Assembly (NCBI GenBank): GCA_029961075.1
Contig: JASBVL010000002.1
Location: forward strand, 20,642 to 84,641
DNA: 64,000 nucleotides
Source of the DNA: Sphaerobacter sp.
Lineage (GTDB): Bacteria > Chloroflexota > Chloroflexia > Thermomicrobiales > Thermomicrobiaceae
Direction: 5' to 3'
The stretch's first letter is position 1, and the number at the start of each line of letters is the position of its first letter. The notes below the pieces were generated by a model. The model made no database searches. It was not told the origin of the DNA and saw nothing but the letters and a program-made list of their open reading frames with translations. Below are positions 1 to 10,903 of the stretch, piece after piece. Position numbers and translations under genes: made by a program.

Positions 1-2163
<2,163 letters not shown>

Positions 2164-2252
2164 CGTACTCTCCCACAGCCACTGGCCTGTGCGACCCAGC
2201 ACTCGCCAACAACTTGCCGGGACGGTCAGTGATGGAACTTAATGAAACAGGG

Positions 2253-2285
2253 AGCCCCCGAACGCATGTTGCGTGCCTGGGGGCT
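2253..2285 (-). terminator. Hairpin terminator downstream of rpsA
   Basis: An AGCCCCC arm (2253-2259) pairs with GGGGGCT (2279-2285), and an inner ACGCA/TGCGT stem fills the loop. Read on the minus strand it is followed by CCCTGTTTCATT, a weak T-rich tract. It sits 83 bp past the rpsA stop codon and before clpC, so it probably ends the rpsA transcript. Confidence 0.6.
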
Positions 2286-2367
2286 TCACCGTTCGCCGGC
2301 ACGCACCGACCCGATGTCGCCACGCACCGGCTCAATTCTGGATGTGCAGTGCTGGTGGGAGACCGGG

Positions 2368-3747
2368 CTACGAACCCGACTCCTCCTCACCATCGTCGGC
2401 CCGCGGGGTTTCCTCCGTGCTCTCTGCGCTCGTCACGACCGCTTCGGCTGGCTCCGGTGCTTTGCCGCCCTCGGGCTCGGAATCGGTGTCGTCCGGCTCG
2501 GCATCCACTTCGATCTCGCGGGCGAGCAGCTCGTGCTTCAGCGCCACTGCCTCAGCCCCCAGCGCCGCCGCGATCTCGTCGTCGGTTGCCTCCAGGGCCC
2601 GGCGCAGGCTTAGCCCCATTCGCCGCCGGGCCGGATCGATTCGGATAATTCGCAAGATCAGGTCCTGGCCCTCCGAGACCGCCTGCCTCGGATGCCCGAT
2701 CCGCTGCTCCGACAGCTCGGAGACGTGGATCAGACCCTCAATCCCGTCCTCGATCCTGGCGAAGGCGCCGAAGTTCGCAAGCTGCGTGACCGTACCGATC
2801 ACGAGCTGGCCAACTTCGTACTTCATCGCCACGCGGCTCCACGGCTCCGGCTGCGTGCGCTTGATGCTCAGCGCGATCTTCTTCTCCTCGGCATTGATGC
2901 CGAGAACGTAGACATCGACCTCCTGGCCGACCTTGAGCACCTCGCTCGGGTGCTTCACGCGGCTCCAGGACAGCTCCGACAGGTGGACCAGTCCATCGGC
3001 CCCACCGATGTCGACGAACGCGCCAAAATCGGTGATGCTCGTCACGCGCCCGCGGCGAGTCTCTCCCTCGGTGAGCTCCTCGATGAGGCGCTCCTTCATG
3101 ACGTCGCGCCGCTCCTGGATCGCCTGCCGCTCCGACAGGATCAAGCGGTTGCGGTGGCGATTGATCTCGATGATCTTGAGGGAGAGCTTCGACCCGATCA
3201 GGCGGGCCATGTCGGCCTGCTTGCTGCCGTCATCGCCCCCGCGGATCTCGGTCACCTGGGAGGCCGGGACGAAGCCGCGCACCCCATCCAGGTTGACCAG
3301 CAACCCGCCCTTGTTGTAGTTCGTCACCTCGGCTTCGATGATCTCGCCCGCCTCGTAGATCTCCTGCAGCCGCCGCCAGCTCTTCTCCTGGCGCGCCCGG
3401 TCGATCGAGAGGACCGCCTGCCCTTCCTGGTTCTCGGCCTGCACCACGAACACAAGGACGTGGTCGCCCACGGACAGAGCCGCCCGCTCCTCGTCGGTCA
3501 GCGTGGAGAACTCCCGAGCCGGGATGACGCCTTCCGACTTCGAGCCGATGTCGACCAGCAGCTCGTCCCGGTCGATGTGCATGATTTGCCCCTCGATCAC
3601 GTCCCCGTAATTGAGAATACGGTAGTCGTGACTGGGGTCACTGAGTAACTGTTCCATGAGCGACCGCGACTCGTCGACTACCGCCTCGGTCACGGTGGCG
3701 GAAGTGCTCGAGGGCTGCACGCTCATGTCCTGCTCGATCTGATCCAT
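2368..3747 (-). CDS. rpsA: 30S ribosomal protein S1
   Basis: RNA-binding ribosomal protein that helps load mRNA on the 30S subunit. The 459-residue product has four consecutive S1 (OB-fold) domains at roughly residues 46-115, 130-200, 220-285 and 305-375; the third and fourth carry the DFGAFV/NFGAFA motif with HLSELS/HVSELS. Four domains rather than six is usual outside Proteobacteria. A Glu/Asp-rich tail fills residues 400-459. The ATG at 3747 was chosen because AAGGAAGG lies just upstream; an upstream in-frame extension to 3831 has no domain support. A promoter (TTGCGC, 17 bp, TATAAT) lies about 90 bp upstream. Confidence 0.96.
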   Translation of the reverse strand: MDQIEQDMSVQPSSTSATVTEAVVDESRSLMEQLLSDPSHDYRILNYGDVIEGQIMHIDRDELLVDIGSKSEGVIPAREFSTLTDEERAALSVGDHVLVFVVQAENQEGQAVLSIDRARQEKSWRRLQEIYEAGEIIEAEVTNYNKGGLLVNLDGVRGFVPASQVTEIRGGDDGSKQADMARLIGSKLSLKIIEINRHRNRLILSERQAIQERRDVMKERLIEELTEGETRRGRVTSITDFGAFVDIGGADGLVHLSELSWSRVKHPSEVLKVGQEVDVYVLGINAEEKKIALSIKRTQPEPWSRVAMKYEVGQLVIGTVTQLANFGAFARIEDGIEGLIHVSELSEQRIGHPRQAVSEGQDLILRIIRIDPARRRMGLSLRRALEATDDEIAAALGAEAVALKHELLAREIEVDAEPDDTDSEPEGGKAPEPAEAVVTSAESTEETPRADDGEEESGS

Positions 3748-3833
3748 AGACCTTCCTTGTGTCGCAGATTTGCCGGCCCAACCAGAGGGTTCGGTCCGCG
3801 ATCTGGATTGGGGGCGGCACGACGCTGTCAATC

Positions 3834-3862
3834 ATTATAGTATGCGGCCATACCCGGCGCAA
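3834..3862 (-). promoter_or_regulatory. Sigma-70 type promoter of rpsA
   Basis: On the minus strand a -35 TTGCGC (3862-3857) is separated by 17 bp from a perfect -10 TATAAT (3839-3834). Transcription would start near 3827, giving an 80-nt leader before the rpsA ATG. Confidence 0.7.
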
Positions 3863-3898
3863 GGCGACCAGCGCCCGCCTGTCACAGGTCCTGACGCG

Positions 3899-4990
3899 TC
3901 AAACCGCTCGCTGCGACTTGGTGACCGCCGCCAGCGCGGCCAGCGTCCGCTCCAGCTCCGGCTCATGCACCCAGCCCATGTGCCCGACGCGGATGATCGC
4001 GTCCTTGAGCGGCCCCTGCCCGGCCGCGATCTCGATCCCGAACTCGCGCCGCAGCCGCTCGACCACGTCCCGCACCGCCACGCCCTCGGGCGGCACGGCT
4101 GCCGTCACCGTGTCGGAGGCATACGCCGGGTCCGCGAAGAGCCGGTAGCCCAGCTCCTGTACGCCGCGCCGCACCAGCGCGCCCAGCCGCCGGTGGCGCG
4201 CGTAGACCGCCTCCAGGCCCTCCGCCTCCAGCATGTCACACGCCGCCTGCAGGGCATAGAGCAGCGTCAGCGGCGCCGTGGTCGGCGTGTTGCCCTCGGC
4301 CGCCGCCCGGCGCGCGGCGTCGAGATCCCAGAAGAACCGCGGATAGCTCGCCCGCGCGTACGCCTCCCAGACGCGCGGCCCCAGCGCGAGGATCACCAGG
4401 CCCGGCGGGCACATCCACGCCTTCTGCGACCCGCTCAGGATCAGATCGACGCCCCAGGCGTCCATCTCGAGCGGCAGCGCCGCCACGGCGCTGACGCCGT
4501 CGACCAGCAGCAGGGCGCCATGCGCGCGCACCAGCGGGCCGATCTCCGCCAGGGGGTTGGCCACCCCGGTCGAGGTCTCGTTGTAGGTGTAGAGCACGGC
4601 CCGCGCGTCCGGGTGCCGCTCCAGCGCCGGGGCCACCACCTCGGCCGTCGCCGCCTGCCCCCACGCGACGGCCACCCGCTCCACCCGCAGGCCGAATCGT
4701 TCCGCCACGCGCGCAAACCGCTCGCCGAAGTCGCCCGCGACGATCGCCAGCACCGTGTCACCCGGGCAGAGGGTATTGACGATCGCCGCCTCCCAGCCGG
4801 CCGAGCCGCTTCCCGGGAGGATCACGACGTCACCGTCGGTGCGATGGACCCGCCGCACCTGCTCCCGCAACGCACGGAAGAACGCGCGGAAGGCGCTCCC
4901 CCGGTGCGGGATCATGGCCCGCTGCATCGCCTGGCGCACGGCCGGCGGCAGCGGCGTCGGCCCCGGAATGCGTAGATTGGTCGCCTCCAC
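3899..4990 (-). CDS. Class V aminotransferase, serine-pyruvate/alanine-glyoxylate type
   Basis: PLP-dependent aminotransferase, fold type I, predicted cytoplasmic. The 363-residue protein opens with the IPGPTPLPP motif of the serine-glyoxylate/alanine-glyoxylate/phosphonoacetaldehyde group, has a DGVSAVAALP stretch with the PLP-ring Asp near residue 165, and the Schiff-base lysine in SGSQKAW near residue 190. A GTG at 4990 was chosen since GAGGGGG lies 6 nt upstream; GTG codons at 5011/5014 are alternatives with no ribosome site. It is a single gene with unrelated neighbours. A glyoxylate-forming aldolase candidate lies at 6730-7632, which fits glyoxylate transamination, but the substrate cannot be read from sequence. 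Confidence 0.85.
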   Translation of the reverse strand: MEATNLRIPGPTPLPPAVRQAMQRAMIPHRGSAFRAFFRALREQVRRVHRTDGDVVILPGSGSAGWEAAIVNTLCPGDTVLAIVAGDFGERFARVAERFGLRVERVAVAWGQAATAEVVAPALERHPDARAVLYTYNETSTGVANPLAEIGPLVRAHGALLLVDGVSAVAALPLEMDAWGVDLILSGSQKAWMCPPGLVILALGPRVWEAYARASYPRFFWDLDAARRAAAEGNTPTTAPLTLLYALQAACDMLEAEGLEAVYARHRRLGALVRRGVQELGYRLFADPAYASDTVTAAVPPEGVAVRDVVERLRREFGIEIAAGQGPLKDAIIRVGHMGWVHEPELERTLAALAAVTKSQRAV

Positions 4991-5183
4991 CAGCAGCCCC
5001 CTCTTCGTCACCACCCAGCGCGACGCGCGCCGCTCTGGATGCCCGAATGGTAGCCGATCCGCCGCGCGGCCGTCGTCTGCGCGACGGGTACCCACCGGGC
5101 TGGCCTCGCCCTGGCGCGGCCCCTGCGCAGGCGCGCGGTGACCGTTCACCGCTCGGCACGAGGTAGCGACAGGGAGCACCACT

Positions 5184-6051
5184 ATGGGGGTCATCGGCGC
5201 CAGCATCCAGTCGATCCTGGGCGAAGCGTTCGCCCCCCAGCCCACCGACGGCCGCCAGCGCATCCTCGCCGCCTTCGAGGAACAGCCCGTCGCCCTCGAG
5301 CTCGACGCGGTCGAACTCTTCTTCGACGGGCTGTTCCTCTTCCCTGACCTGGTCGACGAGGCCCTCATGACCGCCATCGCCCGCCTCCAGCAGCGCCTGG
5401 CCGTGACGGTGACGGCGCACCTGCCCCTACCTGTGGGTCAACCTCAGCGCCGCCAACGAGCTCACCCGTGCGGCCAGCGTCGAGGCGATCGTCCGCGCCA
5501 TCCGCGCCTGCGCCCCGCTCGACATCGCCAGCTTCGCGCTCCACGCCACCGGCCCGTTCGGCAACGAGGTGGCGCCCGGCGTCGGTGACCCCAAGCAGAG
5601 CCTGTGGCTCCAGTTGATGCTGGCCGGCATCGATCGCTCCTTCCGAGACCTCACGCGGGCGGTGCCCACGGCCCCGCTGGCGGTCGAGACGATGGAGGGG
5701 TTCCCGTTCGCCTGGCAGGCGGAGCTGGTGGCGGAGCACGACCTCGGCATCTGCTGCGACGTGGGCCACCTGGTGGTGCGCGGCGACGACCCCGCCGGGT
5801 TCATCGAGGCATGGCTGCCCCGCATCCGTCAGATCCACCTGCACGGCGTCCGCGAGCAGTTCTTCAGCGGCAACATGCGGCGCCGGATCGACCACCGACC
5901 GCTGGGCGGCCCCGGTGAGCTGGTCGATGTCCCAGGCCTGCTCCGCCTGCTCGAGGCTCGGGGGTTCCGCGGGCCGGTCATCGTGGAGAGCCGGTCCCGC
6001 GCCGACCTGGCCCAGTCGGTCGCCGCGCTCCGCCGGGCGATGGGAGAGTGA
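5184..6051 (+). pseudogene. AP-endonuclease-2-like TIM-barrel protein, frameshifted
   Basis: Sugar phosphate isomerase/epimerase-like (AP2Ec) TIM barrel. The frame from ATG 5184 (AGGGAG 7 nt upstream) gives residues 1 to about 81, ending at a TAHLP motif; one extra C in the CCCC run at 5424-5427 shifts the frame, and homology resumes in the +1 frame without any loss, ending at 6051. Repaired, the protein would be about 288 residues with ICCDVGHL and HLHGVRE metal-site motifs and a VIVESR strand. The family includes the cobamide-remodelling phosphodiesterase CbiR, which the HLP motif and layout weakly recall, but the true substrate is unknown. Either a real inactivating mutation or a base-call error; the 3' frame shows no other damage. 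Confidence 0.7.
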
Positions 6052-6057
6052 GGGACG

Positions 6058-6201
6058 TACTCCGTGTTGCGTATTGCGTGCTCCGTCTTCTCCCCTCTCC
6101 CAAGAGCCTACCCTGAGCGCAGCCGAAGGGTGGGGAGAGGGGTCGGGGGAGGGAGGTCACGGAGTACGAAGCACGGAACACGCAACACGCGTCACGCGCG
6201 A
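6058..6201. repeat. Heptamer-armed inverted repeat element, copy A
   Basis: The left arm (6058-6085) is four 7-bp units: TACTCCG, TGTTGCG, TATTGCG, TGCTCCG. The right arm (6160-6201) has six units of the complementary type, such as CGGAACA, CGCAACA and CGCGTCA. Between them lies a CCCCTCTCC/GGAGAGGGG hairpin whose loop holds the imperfect palindrome ACCCTGAGCGCAGCCGAAGGGT in part. The right arm supplies the stop codon and last residues of the following minus-strand gene. Confidence 0.8.
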
Positions 6202-6743
6202 CGCATGGCTCCTCGCCAGTCGAAGAACCGGAGCTCCGGCTCGATCACGTCCGCAAAGCGGATGATCCCGTAGGAGAATCGCGGCTGCCAGCGCTTGGCA
6301 GTGGGCGAGCCCGGGTTGAAGAGGAGCGTGCCGTCGCGCCACTCGCAGAGCGGCTGGTGGCTGTGCCCAAAGATGGCGACGTCGACCCGGCCGACCAGCG
6401 TCCGCCCGGCCGCCTGGCGCGCGCTGAGGTGGTCCACGTCGTGCCCGTGCATCAGGCCCACGGTGAAGCCGCCGAAGCGGAAGTAGCGGATGCGAGGCAG
6501 CCGCAGACGGAGCTCCGGCTCGTCGTTGTTCCCGATGACCGCCCGCACCGGAGCGATCGCCTCGAGGAGCGCCAGGGCGTGGGCGCTGGTCAGATCCCCG
6601 GCGTGGAGGATCAGGTCGACGCCGCGCAGGCCCTCCACCAGCGGCGCGGGCAGGGCGCGCCGCCGCGCCGTGATGTGGGTATCGGACACCACCCCAACGA
6701 CGATCGGCGCGGCGAACGTCTCGAACTGGTCAGGCGCGGGCAA
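6192..6743 (-). CDS. YfcE/MJ0936-type metallophosphoesterase
   Basis: Small calcineurin-like phosphodiesterase of 183 residues. It has the ordered metal-site motifs SDTH (near residue 20), GDLTS (near 49), GNND (near 72) and GHSH (near 128), with a FNPGS motif downstream, as in the YfcE family. Start TTG at 6743 lies inside the end of the upstream aldolase gene (14-bp overlap) with GGAGGA in that gene's coding sequence as ribosome site, so the two are translated together. The C-terminal MRRA and the TGA stop are encoded by a repeat element arm, suggesting the original 3' end was altered by that element. Natural substrate unknown. Confidence 0.85.
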   Translation of the reverse strand: MPAPDQFETFAAPIVVGVVSDTHITARRRALPAPLVEGLRGVDLILHAGDLTSAHALALLEAIAPVRAVIGNNDEPELRLRLPRIRYFRFGGFTVGLMHGHDVDHLSARQAAGRTLVGRVDVAIFGHSHQPLCEWRDGTLLFNPGSPTAKRWQPRFSYGIIRFADVIEPELRFFDWRGAMRRA

Positions 6744-7632
6744 GGATGCCGGCTTCCTCCATGATCCGGCGCACCTCCGCCCGCTCCGCCTCGGTCAGAG
6801 GCAGCAGGGGCGGCCGGGGATCGCCGCCGTAGAGCCCGATCATGTCCATGGCCGCCTTCAGCCCGGCGATCCCGAAGCGCGTGGTCACCGCGGCGTTGGG
6901 GGCCAGGAGCCGGAACTGCATCGCGCGCGCCGCGCCGTGGTCGCCGTCCCGGACCGCGCGGACGATCGCCTGGCAGGCATCGGGCGCCACGTTGGCCAGG
7001 GCCAGGATGCCCCCGGTGGCACCCAAACAGAGGGCCGGGTAGAGGAAGTTGGCCGAGCCGGCCAGCACGGCGAAGTCGTCGGGGGTACGCGCCACCATCT
7101 CCGCCACCTTGGGCGCGTTGCCGCCGCTGTCCTTGATGCCCACGATGTTCGGATGCTGCGCGATCTCGACGACGGTGTCGACCGGCAGGTCCACGCCCGT
7201 ATAGGCGGCCATGACGTAGACGATGACCGGGATCGGCGAGGCGTCGGCCACGGTGTGGAAGTGCCGCACATAGGCGGCGCGGTCGTACCGCGGCTTGTAG
7301 TAGTGTGGCGTCACCACCAGCGCGTAGGTTGCGCCCAGCTCCGCCGCCGCCTTGGTGAGCTCGATCGTCCCCCGCGTCGACTCGACCCCCGTCCCGGCGA
7401 CGACCGGCTTGCGGCCGTTGATCGCCGTGACGCCCGCCTCGATCAGGCGCAGCTTCTCCTCGGTCGACAGGCTCACATACTCGCCGTTGGAGCCCATGAT
7501 GACGATGCCGTCCAGCGACGAGGTGGCGTACCACTCCATGTTCGCGCGGAACCGATCCAGCGCGAGTTCGCCGTCCGGCCCAAACGTCGTCGCCACCGGT
7601 GCGAAGACACCTACCGGGTACGGTCGAGCCAT
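6730..7632 (-). CDS. DapA/NAL-family aldolase, 4-hydroxy-2-oxoglutarate aldolase-like
   Basis: Class I (Schiff-base) pyruvate-dependent aldolase of 300 residues. The catalytic lysine is in GIKDSGG near residue 167, after a Tyr-containing YVMAAYTG strand. Most bacterial DapA proteins read PGRTG here; this one, with VDLPVDTVV, QHPNIVGIKDSGG, VLAGSA and PNAAVTTRFG, follows human HOGA1 closely as I remember that sequence. HOGA1 splits 4-hydroxy-2-oxoglutarate to pyruvate and glyoxylate. ATG at 7632 has AAGGAG 8 nt upstream. It overlaps the downstream phosphoesterase and follows a holin-like gene by 12 bp. Annotation as dihydrodipicolinate synthase would be the usual automatic call; I consider it less likely. 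Confidence 0.82.
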   Translation of the reverse strand: MARPYPVGVFAPVATTFGPDGELALDRFRANMEWYATSSLDGIVIMGSNGEYVSLSTEEKLRLIEAGVTAINGRKPVVAGTGVESTRGTIELTKAAAELGATYALVVTPHYYKPRYDRAAYVRHFHTVADASPIPVIVYVMAAYTGVDLPVDTVVEIAQHPNIVGIKDSGGNAPKVAEMVARTPDDFAVLAGSANFLYPALCLGATGGILALANVAPDACQAIVRAVRDGDHGAARAMQFRLLAPNAAVTTRFGIAGLKAAMDMIGLYGGDPRPPLLPLTEAERAEVRRIMEEAGILARA

Positions 7633-7644
7633 GTCCGCCGCTCC

Positions 7645-7998
7645 TTATCGCTTGCCGTTCTCGCCCACCAGTCGCCAGATCAGGCCCGTCAGCAGGCTCT
7701 CGACGACCGTGCCGACCAGGGCGCCGACGAAGGAGAGGTGGATCCCGCCGCTGAGGCGCGCGGCCAGGTAGAAGACCGCGGCGTTCACCACGATGGCGAA
7801 GAGCCCGAAGGTCAAGCAGGTCACCGGGAACGCCACCAGGCGGAGGATCGGTCGCAGCACGGCGTTCAGCACCACCAGGATCGCGGAGAAGATCACCACG
7901 GCGGTGGTGTCGGTGTAGCTGACGTGCTCCGGGAGCAACCGGGCCAGCCCCACCACGGCGAGGCCGTTCGCGACCAGATGCGCGATCAGTCGTGTCAT
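7645..7998 (-). CDS. Phage-holin-IV-family (PF04020-type) membrane protein
   Basis: Integral membrane protein of 117 residues with about four hydrophobic helices (residues 5-22, 30-50, 55-80 and 87-108), a LNAVLRPIL motif after the second helix and a FPVTCLTFGLF motif in the third, typical of the widespread phage-holin-like family found in non-phage settings. No function is established for the family. ATG at 7998; the stop lies 12 bp before the aldolase gene, so they are probably cotranscribed. Confidence 0.85.
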   Translation of the reverse strand: MTRLIAHLVANGLAVVGLARLLPEHVSYTDTTAVVIFSAILVVLNAVLRPILRLVAFPVTCLTFGLFAIVVNAAVFYLAARLSGGIHLSFVGALVGTVVESLLTGLIWRLVGENGKR

Positions 7999-8044
7999 CC
8001 CCGATCCTTCCCGCGCGGGACCCTACCACGGGCGGCGGGCAGCG

Positions 8045-9505
8045 TCAACGCACCCGCTTCGGCGGATAGGCCAGGGCCAGGAGCAGCCCGCAGACGAGCC
8101 AGAAGAGCGCGACCATGTGGGGGAAGCTGATGTTGAAGAAGTAGTGGTCAAACACCCCGACGGTCAACGCCGTCGCCAGCGCCGCGAGCAGCCCGAGCGT
8201 CAGGTCCCCGGCCGCGGTCTCCCGCTGCCGGCGCCAGCAGCGCAGCCCCGCCAGGGCGATCGCACCCACCGTGATCAGGAAGACCCCGAGGCCGAGCAGC
8301 CCGGTCCGCTCCGCGATGGTGAGGTAGATACTGGACACGCCGGTCTGCAGGGTGATCGATGGGGCTTCGCCGAAGCCGACGCCGAACACCGGATGCGCTC
8401 GGATGATTGCCAGGGCGTTGCGGTACTCCATCAACCGCAGCCGGGTGGCGGCATCCTGCAAGGTCAGCCCCAGGTAGAGGCGGTGGATGAAGCTGGCGCC
8501 GATCCCCAGCAGCAGGGCGGCCGCCGCCAGGAGGCCGCCGGGGAGGATCAGCCAGCGATAGCGCAGGACGGTCAGCACGGCCAGCCCCGCCGCCGCCCCG
8601 ACCCAGGCGCCGCGCGACAGCGTCAGCAGCAGGGCCGCCCCGAGCAGCCCGATCGCCGGCACCGTCAGCCAGCGGGGCAGCAGCCGCTGCCGCGCGATCG
8701 CCATCGCCACCGCGAGGACGAAGGTCACCGCCAGCAGCCCGCCGAAGGAGTTGGGGTCGACCGAGGTGGAGATCAGCCGCATCGGCCGCGCCGGGTCGTC
8801 CTCGATGTAGCGCACGATGCGATCGGACGGGTAGCCGTACGGGATCAGGCGGCTGAGCACCCGCAGGGTCAGCCCCGGCCCGCCGGCGTACAGCGCCAGG
8901 CCGATCGCCGCGGCCGCGCTGGCGCCGAGGAGGAGCACCGCGGTCAGGCGCCGCGCGTCGGCCAGCGTGTACGTCGTGTTCCAGACGACGAAGCCCACGA
9001 GCACCGCCAGGACGAACTTGCCGTAGTCGTGGAACGTCTGCGAGGTGTAGGCGTGATGGATCCCCAGCAGGAACGCGAAGAGGGTGAGGGCGAGCAGGAG
9101 CACGATCAGCGCCGCGGGCGCGGTCGAGACGATGCGCTCGTCGCGGCGCAGCAGCAGCCGCAGACCCCACACCCCGAGCGCGCCGATCGCCGCCGCCTCG
9201 AACAGCGTCAGGGTGAGGCCGACCCGCACCGGGATCACCGCGAAGGGCAGCAGCGTCATCACCGCGACGACCGCCCAGACGCCCGCGCGCGGGTCACTCG
9301 ACACCACCACCGCGGCGACCAGCCCGGCGAGGATCGCCGTGGCCGGGATCGGGCCCTGCGCCACCGACAGCCAGCCGATGGCGCCCGCGCCGACGACCGT
9401 GGCCAGGGCGACCAGCACCGCGGCGAGCGGCCGCGGCAGGCTCACGCTCACGCGCGGGAAGGCGGGCAAGAACGCCCGCCGATCCCGGACGGCCCGCTCC
9501 GCCAT
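8045..9505 (-). CDS. O-antigen ligase/polymerase family membrane protein
   Basis: Polytopic membrane protein of 486 residues with about eleven or twelve hydrophobic segments. The large loop at residues 255-395 includes SVDPNSFGG and a HPVFGVGFGE motif, the latter the hallmark of Wzy/WaaL (PF04932) proteins, which polymerise or ligate lipid-linked glycans at the outer face of the cytoplasmic membrane. The ATG at 9505 overlaps the stop of the upstream peptidase gene by one base (TGATG), implying coupled translation. The partner glycan is unknown; a GT4 glycosyltransferase is 4 kb away. Confidence 0.82.
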   Translation of the reverse strand: MAERAVRDRRAFLPAFPRVSVSLPRPLAAVLVALATVVGAGAIGWLSVAQGPIPATAILAGLVAAVVVSSDPRAGVWAVVAVMTLLPFAVIPVRVGLTLTLFEAAAIGALGVWGLRLLLRRDERIVSTAPAALIVLLLALTLFAFLLGIHHAYTSQTFHDYGKFVLAVLVGFVVWNTTYTLADARRLTAVLLLGASAAAAIGLALYAGGPGLTLRVLSRLIPYGYPSDRIVRYIEDDPARPMRLISTSVDPNSFGGLLAVTFVLAVAMAIARQRLLPRWLTVPAIGLLGAALLLTLSRGAWVGAAAGLAVLTVLRYRWLILPGGLLAAAALLLGIGASFIHRLYLGLTLQDAATRLRLMEYRNALAIIRAHPVFGVGFGEAPSITLQTGVSSIYLTIAERTGLLGLGVFLITVGAIALAGLRCWRRQRETAAGDLTLGLLAALATALTVGVFDHYFFNISFPHMVALFWLVCGLLLALAYPPKRVR

Positions 9506-10662
9506 CACGGCCGCGCCGGTGCCTGCATCAGCAGCGCCGCGACGAGCGCCAATCGCTCCGGCACCGTCTCCAGATCCACCCACTCGTCCACACTGTGCGC
9601 GTGCTGCCCGACCGGCCCCAGCGAGTCGAGGGTGGACACGCCGAGCGCCGCGGTGAAGTTCCCGTCACTGCCGCCGCCGCTGGTCAGCTCCTGGAACTCC
9701 AGGCCCAGCCCCTCGACGATGCCGCGCGCCACATCCAGCAGCGCGGCGGTCCCGGGGACCTTCTCCATCGGCGGGCGGTTCAGCCCCCCGGTCAGGACCG
9801 TCTCGGTGTCCGGCACCCAGCGGCGCTCGGCGAGCGCCACCATCGCCGCGTGCACCCGCTCCGCCTCGGCGCGGGTCGGCACGCGGACGTCCACCTCCAC
9901 CACGGCGTGGTCGGCGATGACGTTGCGCCGCGACCCGCCCCGCATCACGTTGGCCGAGACCGTCGTCCCGACCGCGGGGTCATTCAACTCGTGCATCGCG
10001 ATGATCTTGTGCGCCAACTCCAGGTTGGCGTTGCGCCCGTCCTGCGGTGCGGCCCCGGCGTGCGCGGCCCGGCCCCGCACCGTCAGCTCGTACATCCCGA
10101 CACCCTTGCGCGTCGCCAGGACGCCGCCGGGCGCCCGTCCCGGCTCCAGCACGAAGACGGCGTCCATCCGGCTGGCCTCCGACTCGATCAAGCCGCGCGA
10201 GGTCGGCGAGCCGATCTCCTCGTCGGCATTGGCCACGAAGGTGATCTCGGCGAAGTCGTCGAAGCCCAGATCGCGGAGCAGGCGCAGCGCGTAGTAGCCG
10301 AGGATCAGCCCGCCCTTCATGTCCATCGTCGCCGGACCGTACCCCCGGCCATCGCGCACCGTGAACGGCCGCTCGGCAACGGTCCCAGCGGGATAGACCG
10401 TATCGAAGTGGCCGAGCAGCATCAGCCGGCGGGTGCCCGCACCGCGCAGCGTGGCGGTAAAGTTGTCCCCCAGGTCGGCATGGGGATGGACCGTGATCTC
10501 GCAGCCGAGCCCGGCGAGGAGGTCCCGCAGGAGTGCCCCGGCCTGGTCCACGCCGGCCTTATCGAACGTGCCGCTGTCGATGTTGACGATGCGCTCCAGG
10601 TCGCGCACGTAGTCGCCGTGGTAGGCGGCTGCCCGCCTCCGGATCTCGTCCAGCGTCGTCAT
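9505..10662 (-). CDS. M20 family metallopeptidase, glutamate carboxypeptidase (CPG2)-like
   Basis: Zinc exopeptidase of 385 residues. The dinuclear site residues are visible in GHFDTVYP (near residue 80), DMKGG (near 113), DEEIGS with the catalytic Glu pair (near 147), the Asp/Glu-side LEPG (near 172) and a final HSVDE (near 353). The dimerisation domain, with GRAAHAG and DGRNA, sits in the middle. This arrangement matches the carboxypeptidase G2 subgroup, which removes C-terminal glutamate, though substrates vary. ATG 10662 has GGAGGAG 5 nt upstream. The stop overlaps the next gene start. Confidence 0.88.
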   Translation of the reverse strand: MTTLDEIRRRAAAYHGDYVRDLERIVNIDSGTFDKAGVDQAGALLRDLLAGLGCEITVHPHADLGDNFTATLRGAGTRRLMLLGHFDTVYPAGTVAERPFTVRDGRGYGPATMDMKGGLILGYYALRLLRDLGFDDFAEITFVANADEEIGSPTSRGLIESEASRMDAVFVLEPGRAPGGVLATRKGVGMYELTVRGRAAHAGAAPQDGRNANLELAHKIIAMHELNDPAVGTTVSANVMRGGSRRNVIADHAVVEVDVRVPTRAEAERVHAAMVALAERRWVPDTETVLTGGLNRPPMEKVPGTAALLDVARGIVEGLGLEFQELTSGGGSDGNFTAALGVSTLDSLGPVGQHAHSVDEWVDLETVPERLALVAALLMQAPARP

Positions 10663-10903
10663 CGCATCTCCTCCACGCCCGGCCTGCACCCTCGCCGATC
10701 CGAACCGGCCCGCGCTCGAACGTCGCGGTCCGCCGCTGCCGGCGCTGGCGTCGTCCCAGACCTCAGCCTCAGACGGCACCGGCGGAGGCCGCGCGTGCAC
10801 CGCGCGTGCGACCCAGCCAGGATCGCCTCCGAGATGGTAGCGCATGTACGAGGGATACGGTCATCTTGACGGGTGGCGGATGAGGTCGGCGCGCTGGCAG
10901 ACG
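10663..10903. other. Non-coding stretch upstream of the M20 gene
   Basis: No supported gene, tRNA or riboswitch is seen. The minus strand continues the peptidase frame without domain content, and a TACCAT box near 10837 is the only promoter-like element. The repeat element at 10904 follows directly. Confidence 0.4.

Noticed and set aside
7645..7998. Holin-like gene as a prophage sign
   Set aside because: This holin-IV-like family is widespread in chromosomes and no other phage genes occur.
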